Assembly (NCBI GenBank): GCA_010015675.1
Contig: ML977028.1
Coordinates: 210,304 to 274,303 of the forward strand
Direction: 5' to 3'
From: Byssothecium circinans
Lineage: Eukaryota > Ascomycota > Dothideomycetes > Pleosporales > Massarinaceae
Length of the DNA: 64,000 nucleotides
The notes below the pieces were generated by a model. It saw nothing but the letters and a program-made list of their open reading frames with translations. It was not told the DNA's origin and ran no database searches. Position numbers and translations under genes: made by a program. Of the stretch, positions 42,322 to 53,877 are shown piece after piece (the first letter of the stretch is position 1; each line of letters starts with the position of its first letter).

Positions 42322-44979
42322 TCAGTGAGCCGGCTGATGCTGAGCCTCGTTTTGCTTTTTCCACATATTCCAATAATTTCCATTCAGTTGAAGCAACTCT
42401 CCATGTGTTCCACGTTCAATGATTCGTCCCTCTTTTAGTACAAGAATCTGGTCAGATTTCGTAATTGTCGAGAGCCGGTGCGCAATAGTGATAGTAGAAC
42501 GCCCGGTGGTAGCCGTTTCTAATGCACCCTGAATCTGCTTCTCGGTGTGCGAATCAAGCGACGCTGTTGCCTCGTCTAATAACATTATGTGCGGATCCTT
42601 GAGGAGTGCACGAGCTATCGCAATCTGCTTCTATTAGCGATGCCCTTCCAAGAACAGAAAGCCTTGACTTGCCCGTTGTTTCTCCCCTCCGGACAACCTC
42701 AGTCCGCGTTCGCCCACTTTTGTTTCGTAGCCTTCGGGAAAATTCATGATACGATCATGAATGCTAGCTGCCCGGCATGCAGCGTAAACTTCCTCAAGTG
42801 AAGCATTGGGATTCGCGTACTGCAAGTTATACAATATAGTTGTGTTGAACAGTATGGTGTCCTGCGGCACAACGGCAATGTGCTTTCGATAGTCTGCAAG
42901 TTTGAGGTCTCGTACATCTTTGCCATCGATTCGAATATTGCCGCCGGAAACATCGTAAAAGCGAAAGAGAAGCTTGAGACATGTCGATTTTCCACTTCCA
43001 GATTCGCCCACAATGGCGGTCGATGTCCCTGGCTCGACGGTGAAGGAGATTTTGTCGAGTGCGAGCTTCCGCTGATCATACGCGAAGCACACATCCTCGA
43101 AGGAGATCTTTCCGTGGCATTGCGCCATGTTTTGTGCATCATGCGCATCTACAAGCGTGGGCTTTTCGTTAAACTTTCACCATTGTTAGCGGAAGACCAC
43201 GAGTACTTCTGCTCAGTGAACTTACCAATGCCAGCATTCTCTCTGCATCAACCAGGCTGTTTTGCACCTGGTTATAGAAGCTCCCAAAAAACTGTAACGG
43301 CGCCTGGAGTTGCGTGAAATAGGCGAGGATACTAACGAACATTGCAACGGTACGCGCACCAAGGGAAATCTGCAATGACGCAAGCAGCACCACCATCAAA
43401 ATACCCAGGGTAAGAATCATATTTTGCGTGATGTTGAGAGCGTTCAGAGAGAGCAGAACTGAGTATTCGGCTTCTTGATAGTTTCCGACATATGTCGCGA
43501 ATCGATTTACCTCAACCGGAAGCGCGCCGTTGTGATGAACGGTTTCATATGACATCATCGTGTCTGTCCTGAAACCAGTGAGAAATATTCTCTTGACTGA
43601 TCAATCCGCAATAACTCACTTTACTGCATCCATTTCGCGGTCTTTTGTAGCCATTTGGCGTCGCGCCCGGAGCCTCCACTGCGCCATATACATTGTCATG
43701 TAAATGTAGCTCCACATAACGCCAATGAGTATGAGCGAATAAAAGGCGTCAAACCTGATCAAAAAGTAAACAGCTGCGACACCGAGGTCAAATACCATGG
43801 GGAAAAGCTGAAACGCGAAGCTATCCAAGAAAGTATTCAGTGCGCTGCCCTTATTAAGCGCGCTCATGACCTCGCCAATCCTCTTGCTTAGATGGAACTC
43901 AAGCGATAGAGTCATGATGTGTTCGAATGCGGCGCAGGTCAGTCGGCGGAAAAGGCCTTGGCTGATCGGAATCCAGATTATGGCGCGGATGGAACCGAGG
44001 ATTCCCTGTTGGCCTTGAAGGCCTCGATAGAAGACATAGAGGAGAAGTGACCGGAAGGGCATTTTTCCGTTGCCAAGATCGTTGATGAGGACTTCGAGCT
44101 GATAAGGAACCAAGATGTTGATGCTCCGCTGGCCAAACATCAGAATGAGACAGATCAGTAGCTTGAGCTGCTGGTTCATGTCACGGGAAGGCCTCTCAAA
44201 CTTAGCGGCGCCATCTCTGAGTAACTTGTTCTTAGACACTCACCAAATGTAGGGAAACAGCAGACGGAAGCCTATTAGATAGTCCACCCAGCTGCTTTTT
44301 CGCGTAATGTCACGCTCGGCGAACTTTGGAGGGGCTCCAACCGGTATGGAACGATAACTCGGGCCGTTGGAACCGTTCAGCAGGCTTTCAGTTTCTTCGC
44401 CGTTGGCTTTGGTGCTTGCACGAGGCCAGTGAAATATAGTACACATGCAAAACAAGCAGAGTAGCCTTGTAATTCCCAACGACCACTGAACCAACGGTTT
44501 CTCCTGTCCCATTGTTCTCCACAATGTGGCTAAGAGTAGTAGCTCAAAGACGCAAGCGATCATCCAAGCACGGGAGTGCGATGCAGAAGGGTGGAACGAG
44601 ACCTCGGGGTCGGGAAGCAGGCCAACAATGAAGTATAATAATACCGCCGCGGTGCAAATCTATCAAGATCAGTGAACCGTAAGATAAATAAATAAAACAT
44701 GCTTACCAAATGAGCTTCATTTGCCATGGAATACTCATTCTTTCGTAGTGATGCTACATAGCTCGAAATAGCAATGCCTAGACTAGCGACGAGGACCGCG
44801 GAGAGAACCGCTTGAAAGAAATAGATAATATGGAAGTAATGGCGCGTTCGGCCTTCATTACGATCGCTCTGGCATTCAGATTGGCGCACCTGCGATATAA
44901 GGAGAGAGGCTGAAAGGCCGGCATACAAGGCCAACGGATATGCGTAGTACAAACCGACCAAAACAAGATTCGATGCCAT
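42322..44979 (-). CDS. ABC half-transporter, HMT1/ABCB6-like
   Basis: Six exons (44979-44707, 44659-44244, 44192-43620, 43568-43226, 43173-42673, 42624-42322) give 802 residues. An extra N-terminal membrane domain of about five segments precedes a six-segment ABC membrane domain with LPYxWPSRD-like FPYIWPSRD at its start. The nucleotide-binding domain has Walker A GESGSGKST (591-599), signature LSGGE (695-699) and Walker B IMLLDE (715-720). The last intron starts with GC (GCAAGT..GCAG, 42672-42625); without it the frame breaks just after the signature. HMT1-type proteins move glutathione- or phytochelatin-linked metals into vacuoles, so transport of glutathione conjugates or a thiol product is plausible. 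It would act as a dimer. Confidence 0.88.
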
Positions 44980-45073
44980 TATGGGATACGAAGGGAAATT
45001 CTCTAGTAGATGTTCATGGCATGTAGTGAGTAACGAGGGGGAAACCTCGGTGTGCTTCCTGCATCCCCACAAA

Positions 45074-45084
45074 GTCGGCATCCG
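45074..45084. promoter_or_regulatory. CGG-N3-CCG-like element in the ABC/GliI divergent promoter
   Basis: TCGGCATCCGG has one mismatch to TCGG-N3-CCGA and lies 95 bases before the ABC transporter start. It is shared with the aminotransferase-like gene starting at 45347. Nothing else stands out in this 367-base gap. Confidence 0.5.
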
Positions 45085-45346
45085 GGGCGAATACTGGACT
45101 CCGATTCGTCTGTTTATCTGCGGCGACTTTCTAGAACTTCGCTACCCGCGGCTCCTCGGGCTCCAGTTTTCGTTATGCAGATGCTTGATCCCTGCCGCCT
45201 GTTTTCTCGAGCATATCCTCTATGAACTATTCCATCTTCGAATCTTCGGTCGCATTCCAAAGTTGGCTTTCTCCCGCCCTATCGTACCCTGGGATACGTC
45301 ATTGCACGGTCTCAAAATCATTGGTTGCAAATTTCTTCTCGAAAAT

Positions 45347-46727
45347 ATGAGTACTCCCACTGACCACGGTCTTTCGAAGCGCGGCTGGTCAAATGTTGAT
45401 GCCATCATGCCCAGCATCAAAGGCGCCGTCGAACAACGAAAGATTCCAAGCAACGCCAATATTGACCTCTCCACCGCTGAAAACTGGCTCATTCGCCCCG
45501 AGCTGATCGAGATATGCAAGGAAACCATTATGAAAAACCTCGATGCCAGAGTACGATGCTATTTCCCCATCAAGTCCAAATAGGGAGGCTGATGTTGAAC
45601 CACAGCACTTTTCTTACCCCCGCGGCTTCTCCGGCGACCCCGATCTCCTAGCCGCATACGCACACATCTTCAACACCTACTTCAACCCGCACATTCCAGT
45701 CCTTCCCTCGCAGCTTGCCACTGCACCAGGCGCGGCAAGTTGTATCGATGCGCTTTTGTACAACATATGCGAAGATGGCGATGGAATCCTGCTCCCAGGC
45801 CCGTACTGGAATGGCTTTGACTTCAGCATGCGCGTGCGATCGTCAGTCAGGCCCATTGTCGTTCAACTTCCCTCACTGTGCGATAACTTTACCGAAGAAT
45901 TGATTCCGGCTCTGGAACGAACGCTTGTGGAGGTAAAGTGCCCGATCAAGGCACTGATGGTCACAAATCCGCATAATCCACTTGGGGTGCCTTATCCCAA
46001 AGAGATTCTGGAGGCGTGTTTGAAGTTCTGCAAGAAACATAGTATCCACTTCATTTCTGATGAGGTGTATGCACTGTCCGTTTTTGACTGCCCGGATCTT
46101 CCTATGCCAAAGCCGTTTGTATCGGTATTGTCGCTGGATCTGGATCGAATTGGGGTCGACAAGTCGCATGTTCATGTTGTTTGGAGCACAAGCAAGGATT
46201 TTGGGCAAAGCGGGTTCCGGATGGTACGCATGTATCCGTTGAAAGCGTTCTAATTTAACTGACGTTCAAAGGGATGCACTGTCACGCAGTTCAACCAAGA
46301 CATGGCAGTGGGTCTTGCGCTCGCGGCGAACACGCAGATCTCAGCGCTCTCCACGATATTTGTGACTAGCTTACTCACCTGGCCTGAATTACCCTCCCTC
46401 CTTGCATTGAATCGCCAAAGACTAAGAGCCGCTTACACGACACTGACAGATTCTTTTAAACAGTGCGGCATACCATTCCTACCATGCAACGCAGGGCTCT
46501 ACGTTTTCGCGCGCCTAGCTCACCATGCCGTGACATGGGAGGATGAGGAAAAAGTGGTCGTGAAATTAAAGGAGGCAGGTGTATTGGTCTCTTCTGGCAG
46601 GGCATATCACGTTCCAGAAAGTGAGAAAGGTTGGATGCGGGTCGGTTTTTCCGTCGAGCAGGTGGATCTGGTTGAAGCGATAAAGCGGATTGAAAGTGTG
46701 GTCAGGTCGCAGGCCAGCGAGTTTTGA
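45347..46727 (+). CDS. PLP-dependent C-S lyase, GliI-like (ACC-synthase fold)
   Basis: Exons 45347-45550, 45606-46223 and 46272-46727 give 425 residues. It starts MSTPTDHGLSKRG and has the class I aminotransferase layout: DLSTAENWLIRPEL, YPRGFSGDPDLLAAY, TNPHNPLGVPY, ISDEVYALSVF and the PLP-binding Lys265 in STSKDFGQSGFRMG. The last intron joins FRM to GCTVTQFNQD. GliI is a bifunctional C-S lyase that cleaves the two cysteine conjugates and leaves the dithiol diketopiperazine. Introns are 55 and 48 nt. It is divergent from the ABC transporter gene and follows the usual ETP gene set. Confidence 0.9.
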
Positions 46728-47181
46728 AGCAGTACTCGAAGATGATAGAATACCGAACTATGCTACCCATGGTAACATTAATTTCCATCTGCCATCTCCT
46801 GTCTCTATTACCTTCGGGCTCTCGCATTTGCTGCCGGGTAATTCTCAGCCATGACGATGAGCGCAAGCAAGGTTCCAGACAAGTGATTGCAAACTTCAAC
46901 GGAACACCAATTGGACTCGGAAAAATATCTTCTTCAAATAAAATAGTGAGTGTTGTCCATAGAAAATAATCGGAGCTTGACAAACTCCTCCGCGCGTACT
47001 GCGATGTACGGTACATGCATAGATTGGGGTGGAATGTCAGTTCGATCAATTTCTTTCCAGCAGCCTGTTCTATCACGTCTCGGAGACTCAGCTGGCCAAA
47101 AAGTCCCAGCGGAAGAACAACAACTGGAAAGGAAAACCCATACAAAAGAGTCTATTATAGTGCTCGAAACAGAACTTCCAA
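46728..47181. other. Intergenic, convergent 3' ends
   Basis: No coding or repeat signal. ORFs here are short shadows that overlap on both strands. Confidence 0.5.
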
Positions 47182-49522
47182 CTACTGTATCGCAAAACAT
47201 CTCACCTCAACACTCTCCCTTGGCTCAACATCAAGCGGCGCACGCGGATGGTGAAACGCAGAATGCGCGCAAACTGCATTCAATTAGCGATAGCTCAACG
47301 TCGAATCAGTCTCAACAGAACTCACATCTGCTCACGCCGCCAACCTTACTGTCCCAGATCTTGATCACAGTCACTTCATCCGTTTGCTGTTCGTTGAGAT
47401 AGAACCATTTCTGGGCCTCAGAGAAAGTGTACGTTGCGGTTTGTCCTCGCTCTTCGTCGGTGCCTTTGTACAGATTGCACGAGTACATTTCATTTGACTT
47501 GGCGGTTTTGAAGTCCATAGTTGCTAGCGGCCAGTCTTTGACGGGGCCATTGAGGGGGCGCCATACGCTGGATACGTGTGAGTTTGGGATATGGTTGGTG
47601 GTATAGAAGGGGGAAGCATTACTTTATCATCTGGACTCGTCCTTTGAGAACGTCATGGAGAGACTCGTTTTCACCAAGGTTCATTGTGAGTCGACGAAGA
47701 GCACCCTTTTCTGATTGATCGCAGTGAACCTGTTTGGGGTCAATGGCTAAAGCTACAAAAAATATTGAAGACATACCATAGTCGCGGGCTGTTCTTTCCC
47801 ATCATTATTCTCAGTCAACTCAAGTTCAGTCCTGCGCTTGCGAAGTGTGTGATCGAAGATGATGACCCTTGGCGCGCCCGTTACCTTCTTCACAAACTCT
47901 TCCACATGACGGTAATATAGCTTCTTGATAGCGTTTTTGTCATCACCACGCAAGGCGTTAATGACATCAGCAGGGATGGTGTCGTCGTAGTACGCGAAGC
48001 CGTGGGTATCGAGTCGAAATTGCCCCTTCTTGGGCCTCGCATCCGTGATATTCACTGCGTAGTCTCGCCACTCAAAGTTCATGTGACCGTATCCAGGTTC
48101 TGCATTGATGCGAATGTATGGGTCTCCGCGACTTGAGTCCCATGGTTCGAGGAAGCGCATTGTCGCGACTACTTGTGATCCTTCCCTTGTTGCATCGTCG
48201 TTGGTCTTAACGTTAGTTTTAACGTCCTCTTTTGCTGGCCAAACAGGCACAAACTCGATTGCACTGGGCCATGCGTTTCGTAGAGGGTATATCTTCCGGA
48301 GCTTCCATCCCGTTGCTTCGGCTAATTTTCTCCACTCCGCTTCGTCACGCTCTTTGCCGCCAACCGCGACCATCATGTTTATATCCGCATACCTGGTCAT
48401 TCTCCCAATGTGGCCATCTGTGAGCACCGACTCCAGGATTACCAGACGGCTTTTCGAGCTCCTCTTCAAAGCCTTACGAATGTTCGTCAAGATGATACTG
48501 GCTTTCTCGTCATCCCAGTCGTGGAGGCACCACTTGATGGTGAATACATCCGAAGTTGGAAGCTCGACAAAAAAGTCACCCGCGATGAGGTTTTCAGACG
48601 GTATCTGGTCCGATACATCCCTGTACTGTCCTTCGGGCCCATGAAAGTTCGCTCTCGCCTGCTCGATCACTGCGGGAGCATCGAGAACAGCTCCTTTCAT
48701 GGTCTTATACTTCCTGAGAAGTAGCGCAATGAGACCACCACCCCCGCCGCCCACATCCACAACGGTTCCGTTCGCAACTTCCTCCCACGGATAGTCTTCT
48801 ATAATTCCAGGCGCTTGTGCAACGGCACTACCGCTCAATGTCTTGTGGAGTTTGGCGATCCAGCCTTGATCGGTGAAATACTTAAACATGGAATCCTCAG
48901 TGTTGTAGTTTATTTGCGCTGGACAGCGAGTGGCATCCTCAGTGCATGAAGCAGGTATGCCTCGAGCCATGTCGTAGAACTCGTTGCCGTACAGGTGCAC
49001 CCAATTCTGCCACTGGGACCAATGATCGGAAAGAAGTAGAGTAGCTGTGTGGTTGTTGCTGTACTTGTCATCGGCACGACTGTATTCGAATATTCCGTTA
49101 TTGTGCAGTGTGCGCATGATTTGTCGCAGGCGGTCGGGACGCGCTTTGCATTCAGTGGCCAGCTTTTCGAGCGTTCTTGGACCAGACTGGAGTATATCGG
49201 GGACATGAAGTTCGACAGCAGCGCATAGTGCCTTGGTATTCATGTATCCTATTTCGACGTCAATCCTAAGTTCGGCAATAGTTCAGAGTCGTTTACCTAG
49301 GAAGTGATCGGCGAGAATCAGATGTGGCGGCTCCAACAGCAACCGAACTCTCGAGAGTAGGTCTAACGCCTCATATGAAAGCGAAGAGATCTCCTTGTTG
49401 GGGAGTTTGGAAGTGTCGTGGAGTGAAGTCTGCAATGAAGCCTTCGCATCTCCATTGAGGTGGCTCAACACCTGCTCCAAGGAAGCGACAAGGCCTTCCA
49501 AAACCGCCTCCATGATTTCCAT
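47182..49522 (-). CDS. O-methyltransferase fused to a CmcJ/AsaB-like oxygenase
   Basis: Exons 49522-49297, 49248-47777, 47729-47623, 47567-47326 and 47273-47182 give 712 residues. Residues 1 to about 412 form a GliM-like O-methyltransferase: a dimerisation region, SAM motif VVDVGGGGGG (238-247) and the catalytic-base motif LHDWDD (317-322). A charged linker follows (about 415-433). The rest resembles the CmcJ/AsaB hydroxylase-desaturase family: LEPWDSSRGDP, VHCDQS with a possible Fe ligand pair H568 and D570, INVWRPLNGPV, DEVTVIKIWDS, and HSAFHHP with H686 or H690 and the closing PRESVEVR. Every splice join restores a family motif. The link between the two halves lies inside one uninterrupted exon. 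Start at 49522 is likely; 49618 is possible. Confidence 0.87.
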
Positions 49523-49663
49523 TGGTCGTGTCAAAGACAAAAGATGACCTTGAAGAGGGTGCAAAGATGCGTGCGACCGACATGGTATATCTTCGTCGAA
49601 GCACGCCGATGGCGTCATTGGCTGGCGGCCGCCGCATGTAGGTCTAGGTCGCCGAACCTCCGA

Positions 49664-49674
49664 ACGGCTCCCGA
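49664..49674. promoter_or_regulatory. CGG-N3-CCG element in a divergent promoter
   Basis: ACGGCTCCCGA has one mismatch to TCGG-N3-CCGA. It lies 142 bases before the fusion gene start and about 150 bases before the MFS transporter start at 49817. Confidence 0.5.
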
Positions 49675-49816
49675 CTCATGCCCATGACCCCTTCGTCACT
49701 CTATTGCTTTGAATGACTTCATAATTGCTGGCACTAACCCAGTTCTCAAATGCAACCTTCAAACCGCTAGCTACCATAGGTACGCACTTGCCATACACTT
49801 GCGCACGGGAAACATC

Positions 49817-51327
49817 ATGGACTGCGATCCATTCATCAACGCAGAAGAGACTACACCTCTCCTGCAAGGGGACCAAAACTTAGCCCGGGGTGACCACGAC
49901 GAAGAAAGATGCCATCCCACGTTACAGAAAGCTGGCGCGCCAGAGTTTGTTCTTCCAGTTGCGATGCTTGCCGCACTTGCCATGGCGTCAACCGCGGCAA
50001 CCGCCTATTTCGCATACGCTACACTACTCTGCAAGGACGCTCGACACTGCGAAGGCGACGAAATGGTTAAGTATGCCAGCCTTGTGGCCGCCACTACTTG
50101 CGGCGCAAATCTACTCGGATTGTCCGCCCTCGGCTTTCTCAGGAAACTGGTAACCACGAACCGCAAAGTCGGATTGATGCTGTGGATGCTCTGTCGGTCT
50201 ATGAGCGCAGTAATGCTACTTCTTGGAGGTAATGTATGAGCACGGCTATGAGTCCGAACGAAGCTGATTTAGTGCCGCCAGTTTCTCTGACCAATATCTA
50301 TGTCGCGCTTTTTGGTCGCGTGTTCGAAGGCCTGGCTTCGGATAATTTACTTCATTTCACGCTTAATGCGGTGTACGCACAAAGCGAAAAACGAGAAGAG
50401 GCTTCTTTACTAATTGGCTACTCTCTCGCTCTCTACATGATCGGCATCTCGATCAGTCCCTTCGTTGTCGGCCTCTTCAAGAACTTCACCATCAGCTTCT
50501 TCATCGCGCTAGGGCTTTTTGGTCTTTCGCTCATCTATCTCCAATCATGCATCATTGGGAAAACGTCGAAGAATGTAACGGGACCCTTTGAGGTTAATGA
50601 AGGGAGACCGGTGCGTAGTCTGTCTTCCAACGGTTGTCAAAAGGCCCTCCGGAATTGGCTGCGAACAGCCTCCTCCCCCCTGAAACCGTTCCAACAAAAG
50701 CCAGCACACCTCTTCATTGGCATCAGCATCTTCTTCTACAACATTGTTCAATCTTACATTTTCAATGCGTTGCTAGTACACACGTCCGTACGCTTCGGTT
50801 TTAGCGGACGCGAGAACGGCATCATCATCTCCATCGCACACTCCATTGCCTCGGTATACATCTTTATCACCTTGTCTTTATTTACACGTGCAAGTCGATA
50901 CTTTCAGTCTCGAAAGTCGAATTCCAGACGACACTCTCCATCTGGCGGACGTCGCGACACGTTCCTTGCTATGGTATCTCTCGCTGTTCAAACTCTGTCA
51001 CTGGCAACTCTCGGCTTCGCATATCAACCGTGGCACATATACAGTCTTACTATTCCACTTGCTATCGGACTTTCGACGCCGTCTTTCATAAAGGCTGCCT
51101 TCATAAGCCGGTTTGAGAATGGTGAGCAGTCTACAGCTTTAGCTGCTCTAGCGATGATGGAAACTTTTGGGAGCGTTCTGGGACCTGCTATTTTGGGAGG
51201 CTTGCAGAGCTTTCTCTCTAAAGATGGGGGGGTGTTTTTTGCTGCAGCAGGGTTGGTTTTAGCGTCACTGGTTTCGCTTGGATTAGGGTTTTTGACGTCG
51301 CATGATGGAAAGAGTGACGAAGTTTAG
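49817..51327 (+). CDS. MFS transporter with 12 membrane segments
   Basis: Exons 49817-50228 and 50273-51327 give 488 residues. The start MDCDPFINAEETTPLLQGD is typical for the acidic head of this MFS group; an upstream Met at 49709 is less likely. The 44-nt intron (GTAATG..TTTAG) joins LLLG to VPPVSLTNIYVALFGR. Segments resemble MFS proteins of the general solute-transport type, with a cytosolic loop rich in Lys, Arg and Ser in the centre. The substrate is unknown. Its divergent promoter, shared with the methyltransferase-oxygenase fusion, suggests that it belongs to the cluster and moves an intermediate or the product. Confidence 0.83.
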
Positions 51328-51940
51328 GGCTACACTTCTACTTTTCACGTACCAGGGAATACACATTGGATTTGTTACTGCTGTGGCATGGACTATTCGG
51401 GCCGAGGTAAAATAAATACTAAATAGTATCTACATTTTCCAGTGAGACCTACAATACTTCCTTAACGCCATAGTCAAGTCGTGTCCACCGAATTGTACAG
51501 TACCGGCGGGTTGGGATTGGGTTGAAACGCTTCCCCAGTGTAAACGGAGAAGCTATTATTGACACCGGCAAATTTCCCATTGTTATTGAAGAAATTTTTG
51601 TTGACGGACGTGGTATGGCGCCTTTCCTGGGAAGATACGGTTTAAATATCGCAAAAGGAAATTCTCATTTCATCTCCAAGATCATACACTGGACCAGGAA
51701 GAAGCTTATTCCAGGGTCGGTGGACTAGCAGCTAATGGGCCAATGTGGCCAATCCGTCTTCGATAGTATCAAGCAAACTCTTTATTGAAGAAAGCTATAG
51801 ATAAGGGAATATGGACTTGAGAAAGAGCGTAAGATTAGGTAACCCTAGAGTTCCCGTCGACTCCCGAAGAATCACAAAGTTATCGAAGAATGCGCCGAAA
51901 AAACGAGATCACGCTGTCCTTCAACTAGGGATCAGACCGC
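51328..51940. other. Intergenic before a GliT-like relic
   Basis: I searched this stretch for the missing N-terminal part of the GliT-like relic (FAD motif, CxxC region) and found none. The ORF at 51522-51728 has no recognisable content. Confidence 0.5.
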
Positions 51941-52228
51941 ATCGAGACCTTTTTCGTCCATCAGCCAGCGACAAAGGTCAATAAAGGACTTGTGGGCCAG
52001 TTGGGATTGGAAACAAATGTCAGAGGAGACATTGTCACCAGAATGCCGTTTTATCAGACAAATGTCTCTGGCGTCTTTGCTGCGGGAGACTCGGCCAGTC
52101 CTTTCAAGATGATACCGAACGCCATATTTCAAGGGTCGAACGCAGGTGCGGGGATTGCACGAGAGCTTCCGAGAAGAGTCACCGGTCATATGGTCATATG
52201 GTCAACAGGTTTCATAAAGGTCTCATGA
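51941..52228 (+). pseudogene. C-terminal fragment of a second GliT-like flavoprotein
   Basis: An open frame of about 95 codons contains ETFFVHQPATKVNKGLVGQL, VSGVFAAGDSASPFKM and GSNAGAGIARELP, the C-terminal FAD-binding part of thioredoxin-reductase-like enzymes such as GliT. The N-terminal FAD motif and the dithiol site are absent upstream, so it cannot encode a working enzyme. The frame ends in a stop at 52226-52228. It may be the remnant of an ancestral copy, or a duplicated piece of the gene at 25916-26946; its VFAAGD differs from the VFCCGD of that gene. The dipeptidase gene follows on the same strand. Confidence 0.8.
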
Positions 52229-52422
52229 TGGCGTGGTTGTCGGCTTGGGTCAAAATATAGTCTAGCAAACATCTTACGTTGTAGTCGCACACTAGGGAAT
52301 TCAATCTTGAGAAATACTATTATAGCCTCGCCTTCACCGTTTTCAAAATGACACTAAAGAAGTGTACTTGAGCTCAAGACTTGGCCTTCCGCTCGCGATT
52401 TCCTACAGGTCGAACTTCTATT

Positions 52423-52433
52423 CCGGGTGCCGA
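52423..52433. promoter_or_regulatory. CGG-N3-CCG element before the dipeptidase gene
   Basis: CCGGGTGCCGA has one mismatch to TCGG-N3-CCGA (other strand TCGGCACCCGG). It lies 88 bases before the dipeptidase start codon. Confidence 0.5.
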
Positions 52434-52520
52434 GATTGCAGGGCCACCATTAATACAAATGGAAACGCCATTGACGGCCCCCGAAGGTCTACCAATACTT
52501 GAGGACAGCCTCTTCAAACC

Positions 52521-53877
52521 ATGGAAAAACCTTACGCTCAGATCATCGTGAACTGGAACCAACAGCGCAGGACATTGATTGGAAATTCCTTGAGTCGCAT
52601 GATGATACTCCGCACCTTCAGTCTTAGCTGTGTTGCTCTAGCCCTTTACTTACTTTCTCTTCCACGGATTTCGCATATCTGGCATTCTGATCGCGGTAGT
52701 GTTTACTCCGAAGCTCCACTGATAGGTTAGTATTGTCACGGTCGTGTTGTACTCACACGACTGACCCAATGTCACAGATGGCCACAACGACTTTCCTATA
52801 TGGATCCGAGCCTTTTATCACAACCACCTCTACCAAGATAACTTCACACAACCAACGGAGCTATATGGTCAAGTTGATTTTCCCCGTCTTCGGAAAGGGA
52901 AGCTTCGTGGGCAGTTCTGGAGTGTATACGTCGAATGGTATGCATGACCCATTCCATAGCCAGTTAGAAAGCCAAATAACAGATGCAGCCCAAAGGTTTA
53001 CGGCAACTACTCTGCTGCGGCATACAGAGAAATTGTGCATGACACGCTCCAACAAATAGACTTAGTTCAGCGACTGGTCAAAGCATATCCCGAGTATCTT
53101 CGCCATGCATACTCGGCTGCAGATATTTGGAAAAATTTCCGAGGAGGACCAAGAATTTCGTCGTTGATGGGAATCGAGGGTTTACATCAAATTGGAAATA
53201 GCGCCAGTATTCTGCGGATGTACCGCTCCCTGGGAGTTCGCTACGCAACGCTTACCCATACCTGCCACAACATTTACGCCGACAGTGAAGAGCCGCATAA
53301 TCCTCTGCATGGAGGATTATCTAACGCCGGGAAAGCTTTAGTAAGGGAGATGAATCGGCTGGGAATGATTGTGGACCTTTCTCACACAAGCTTCGATACC
53401 CAACGAGACGCACTTGCGGCCTCGATAGCGCCCGTTATCTTCTCGCATTCGAACGCATATACCCTTCGCAACCACACGCGCAATGTTCCTGATGAAATAT
53501 TGCAGAAGCTAAAGAGAAACGATGGAGTGATCATGGTCACATTCTACCCTTCTTTTCTGGAGAATGATGATGTGGATGCATCACTGAACTCGGTAGTGAG
53601 CCATATCATGTATATTGGCGAAACTATCGGGTACCGACACGTCGGAATTGGCTCCGATTTTGATGGGATGGAGAAGGGTCCTGAGGCGCTAGAAGATGTG
53701 TCGAAATACCCCGATCTCATTGTCGAGCTGCAGAAGCGACAAGTGAAGCGAGTAGACATTTTGGCGGTTATGGGGTTGAACGTTTTGAGAGTTCTTGAAG
53801 ATGTCGAACGAATTTCAGCATCTATGGATGACATCTTGCCACTGGAAGATGATGTGAAACCGTTCTTCAATCCTTGA
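52521..53877 (+). CDS. Membrane dipeptidase, family M19, GliJ-like
   Basis: Exons 52521-52725, 52778-52937 and 52989-53877 give 417 residues. A membrane anchor or signal segment (LRTFSLSCVALALYLLSLP) lies near residues 30-48. The metal site begins DGHNDFPIW with H71 and D73; later blocks are MGIEGLHQIG, GVRYATLTHTCHN, GMIVDLSHTS, IFSHSNAY and HVGIGSDFDG. These are hallmarks of zinc-dependent M19 dipeptidases. GliJ removes the glycine residues from the Cys-Gly intermediates in gliotoxin synthesis, right after GliK acts. Both introns have good borders (GTTAGT..ACAG, GTATGC..GCAG). An in-frame Met at 52602 is an alternative start closer to the anchor. Confidence 0.9.

Noticed and set aside
42589..42801. 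Apparent frameshift in the ABC transporter gene
   Set aside because: A GC-AG intron restores the frame exactly at a conserved position, so the gene is intact.
51522..51728. ORF before the GliT-like relic as its N-terminal part
   Set aside because: It contains neither a GxGxxG FAD motif nor a CxxC region and does not join in frame.
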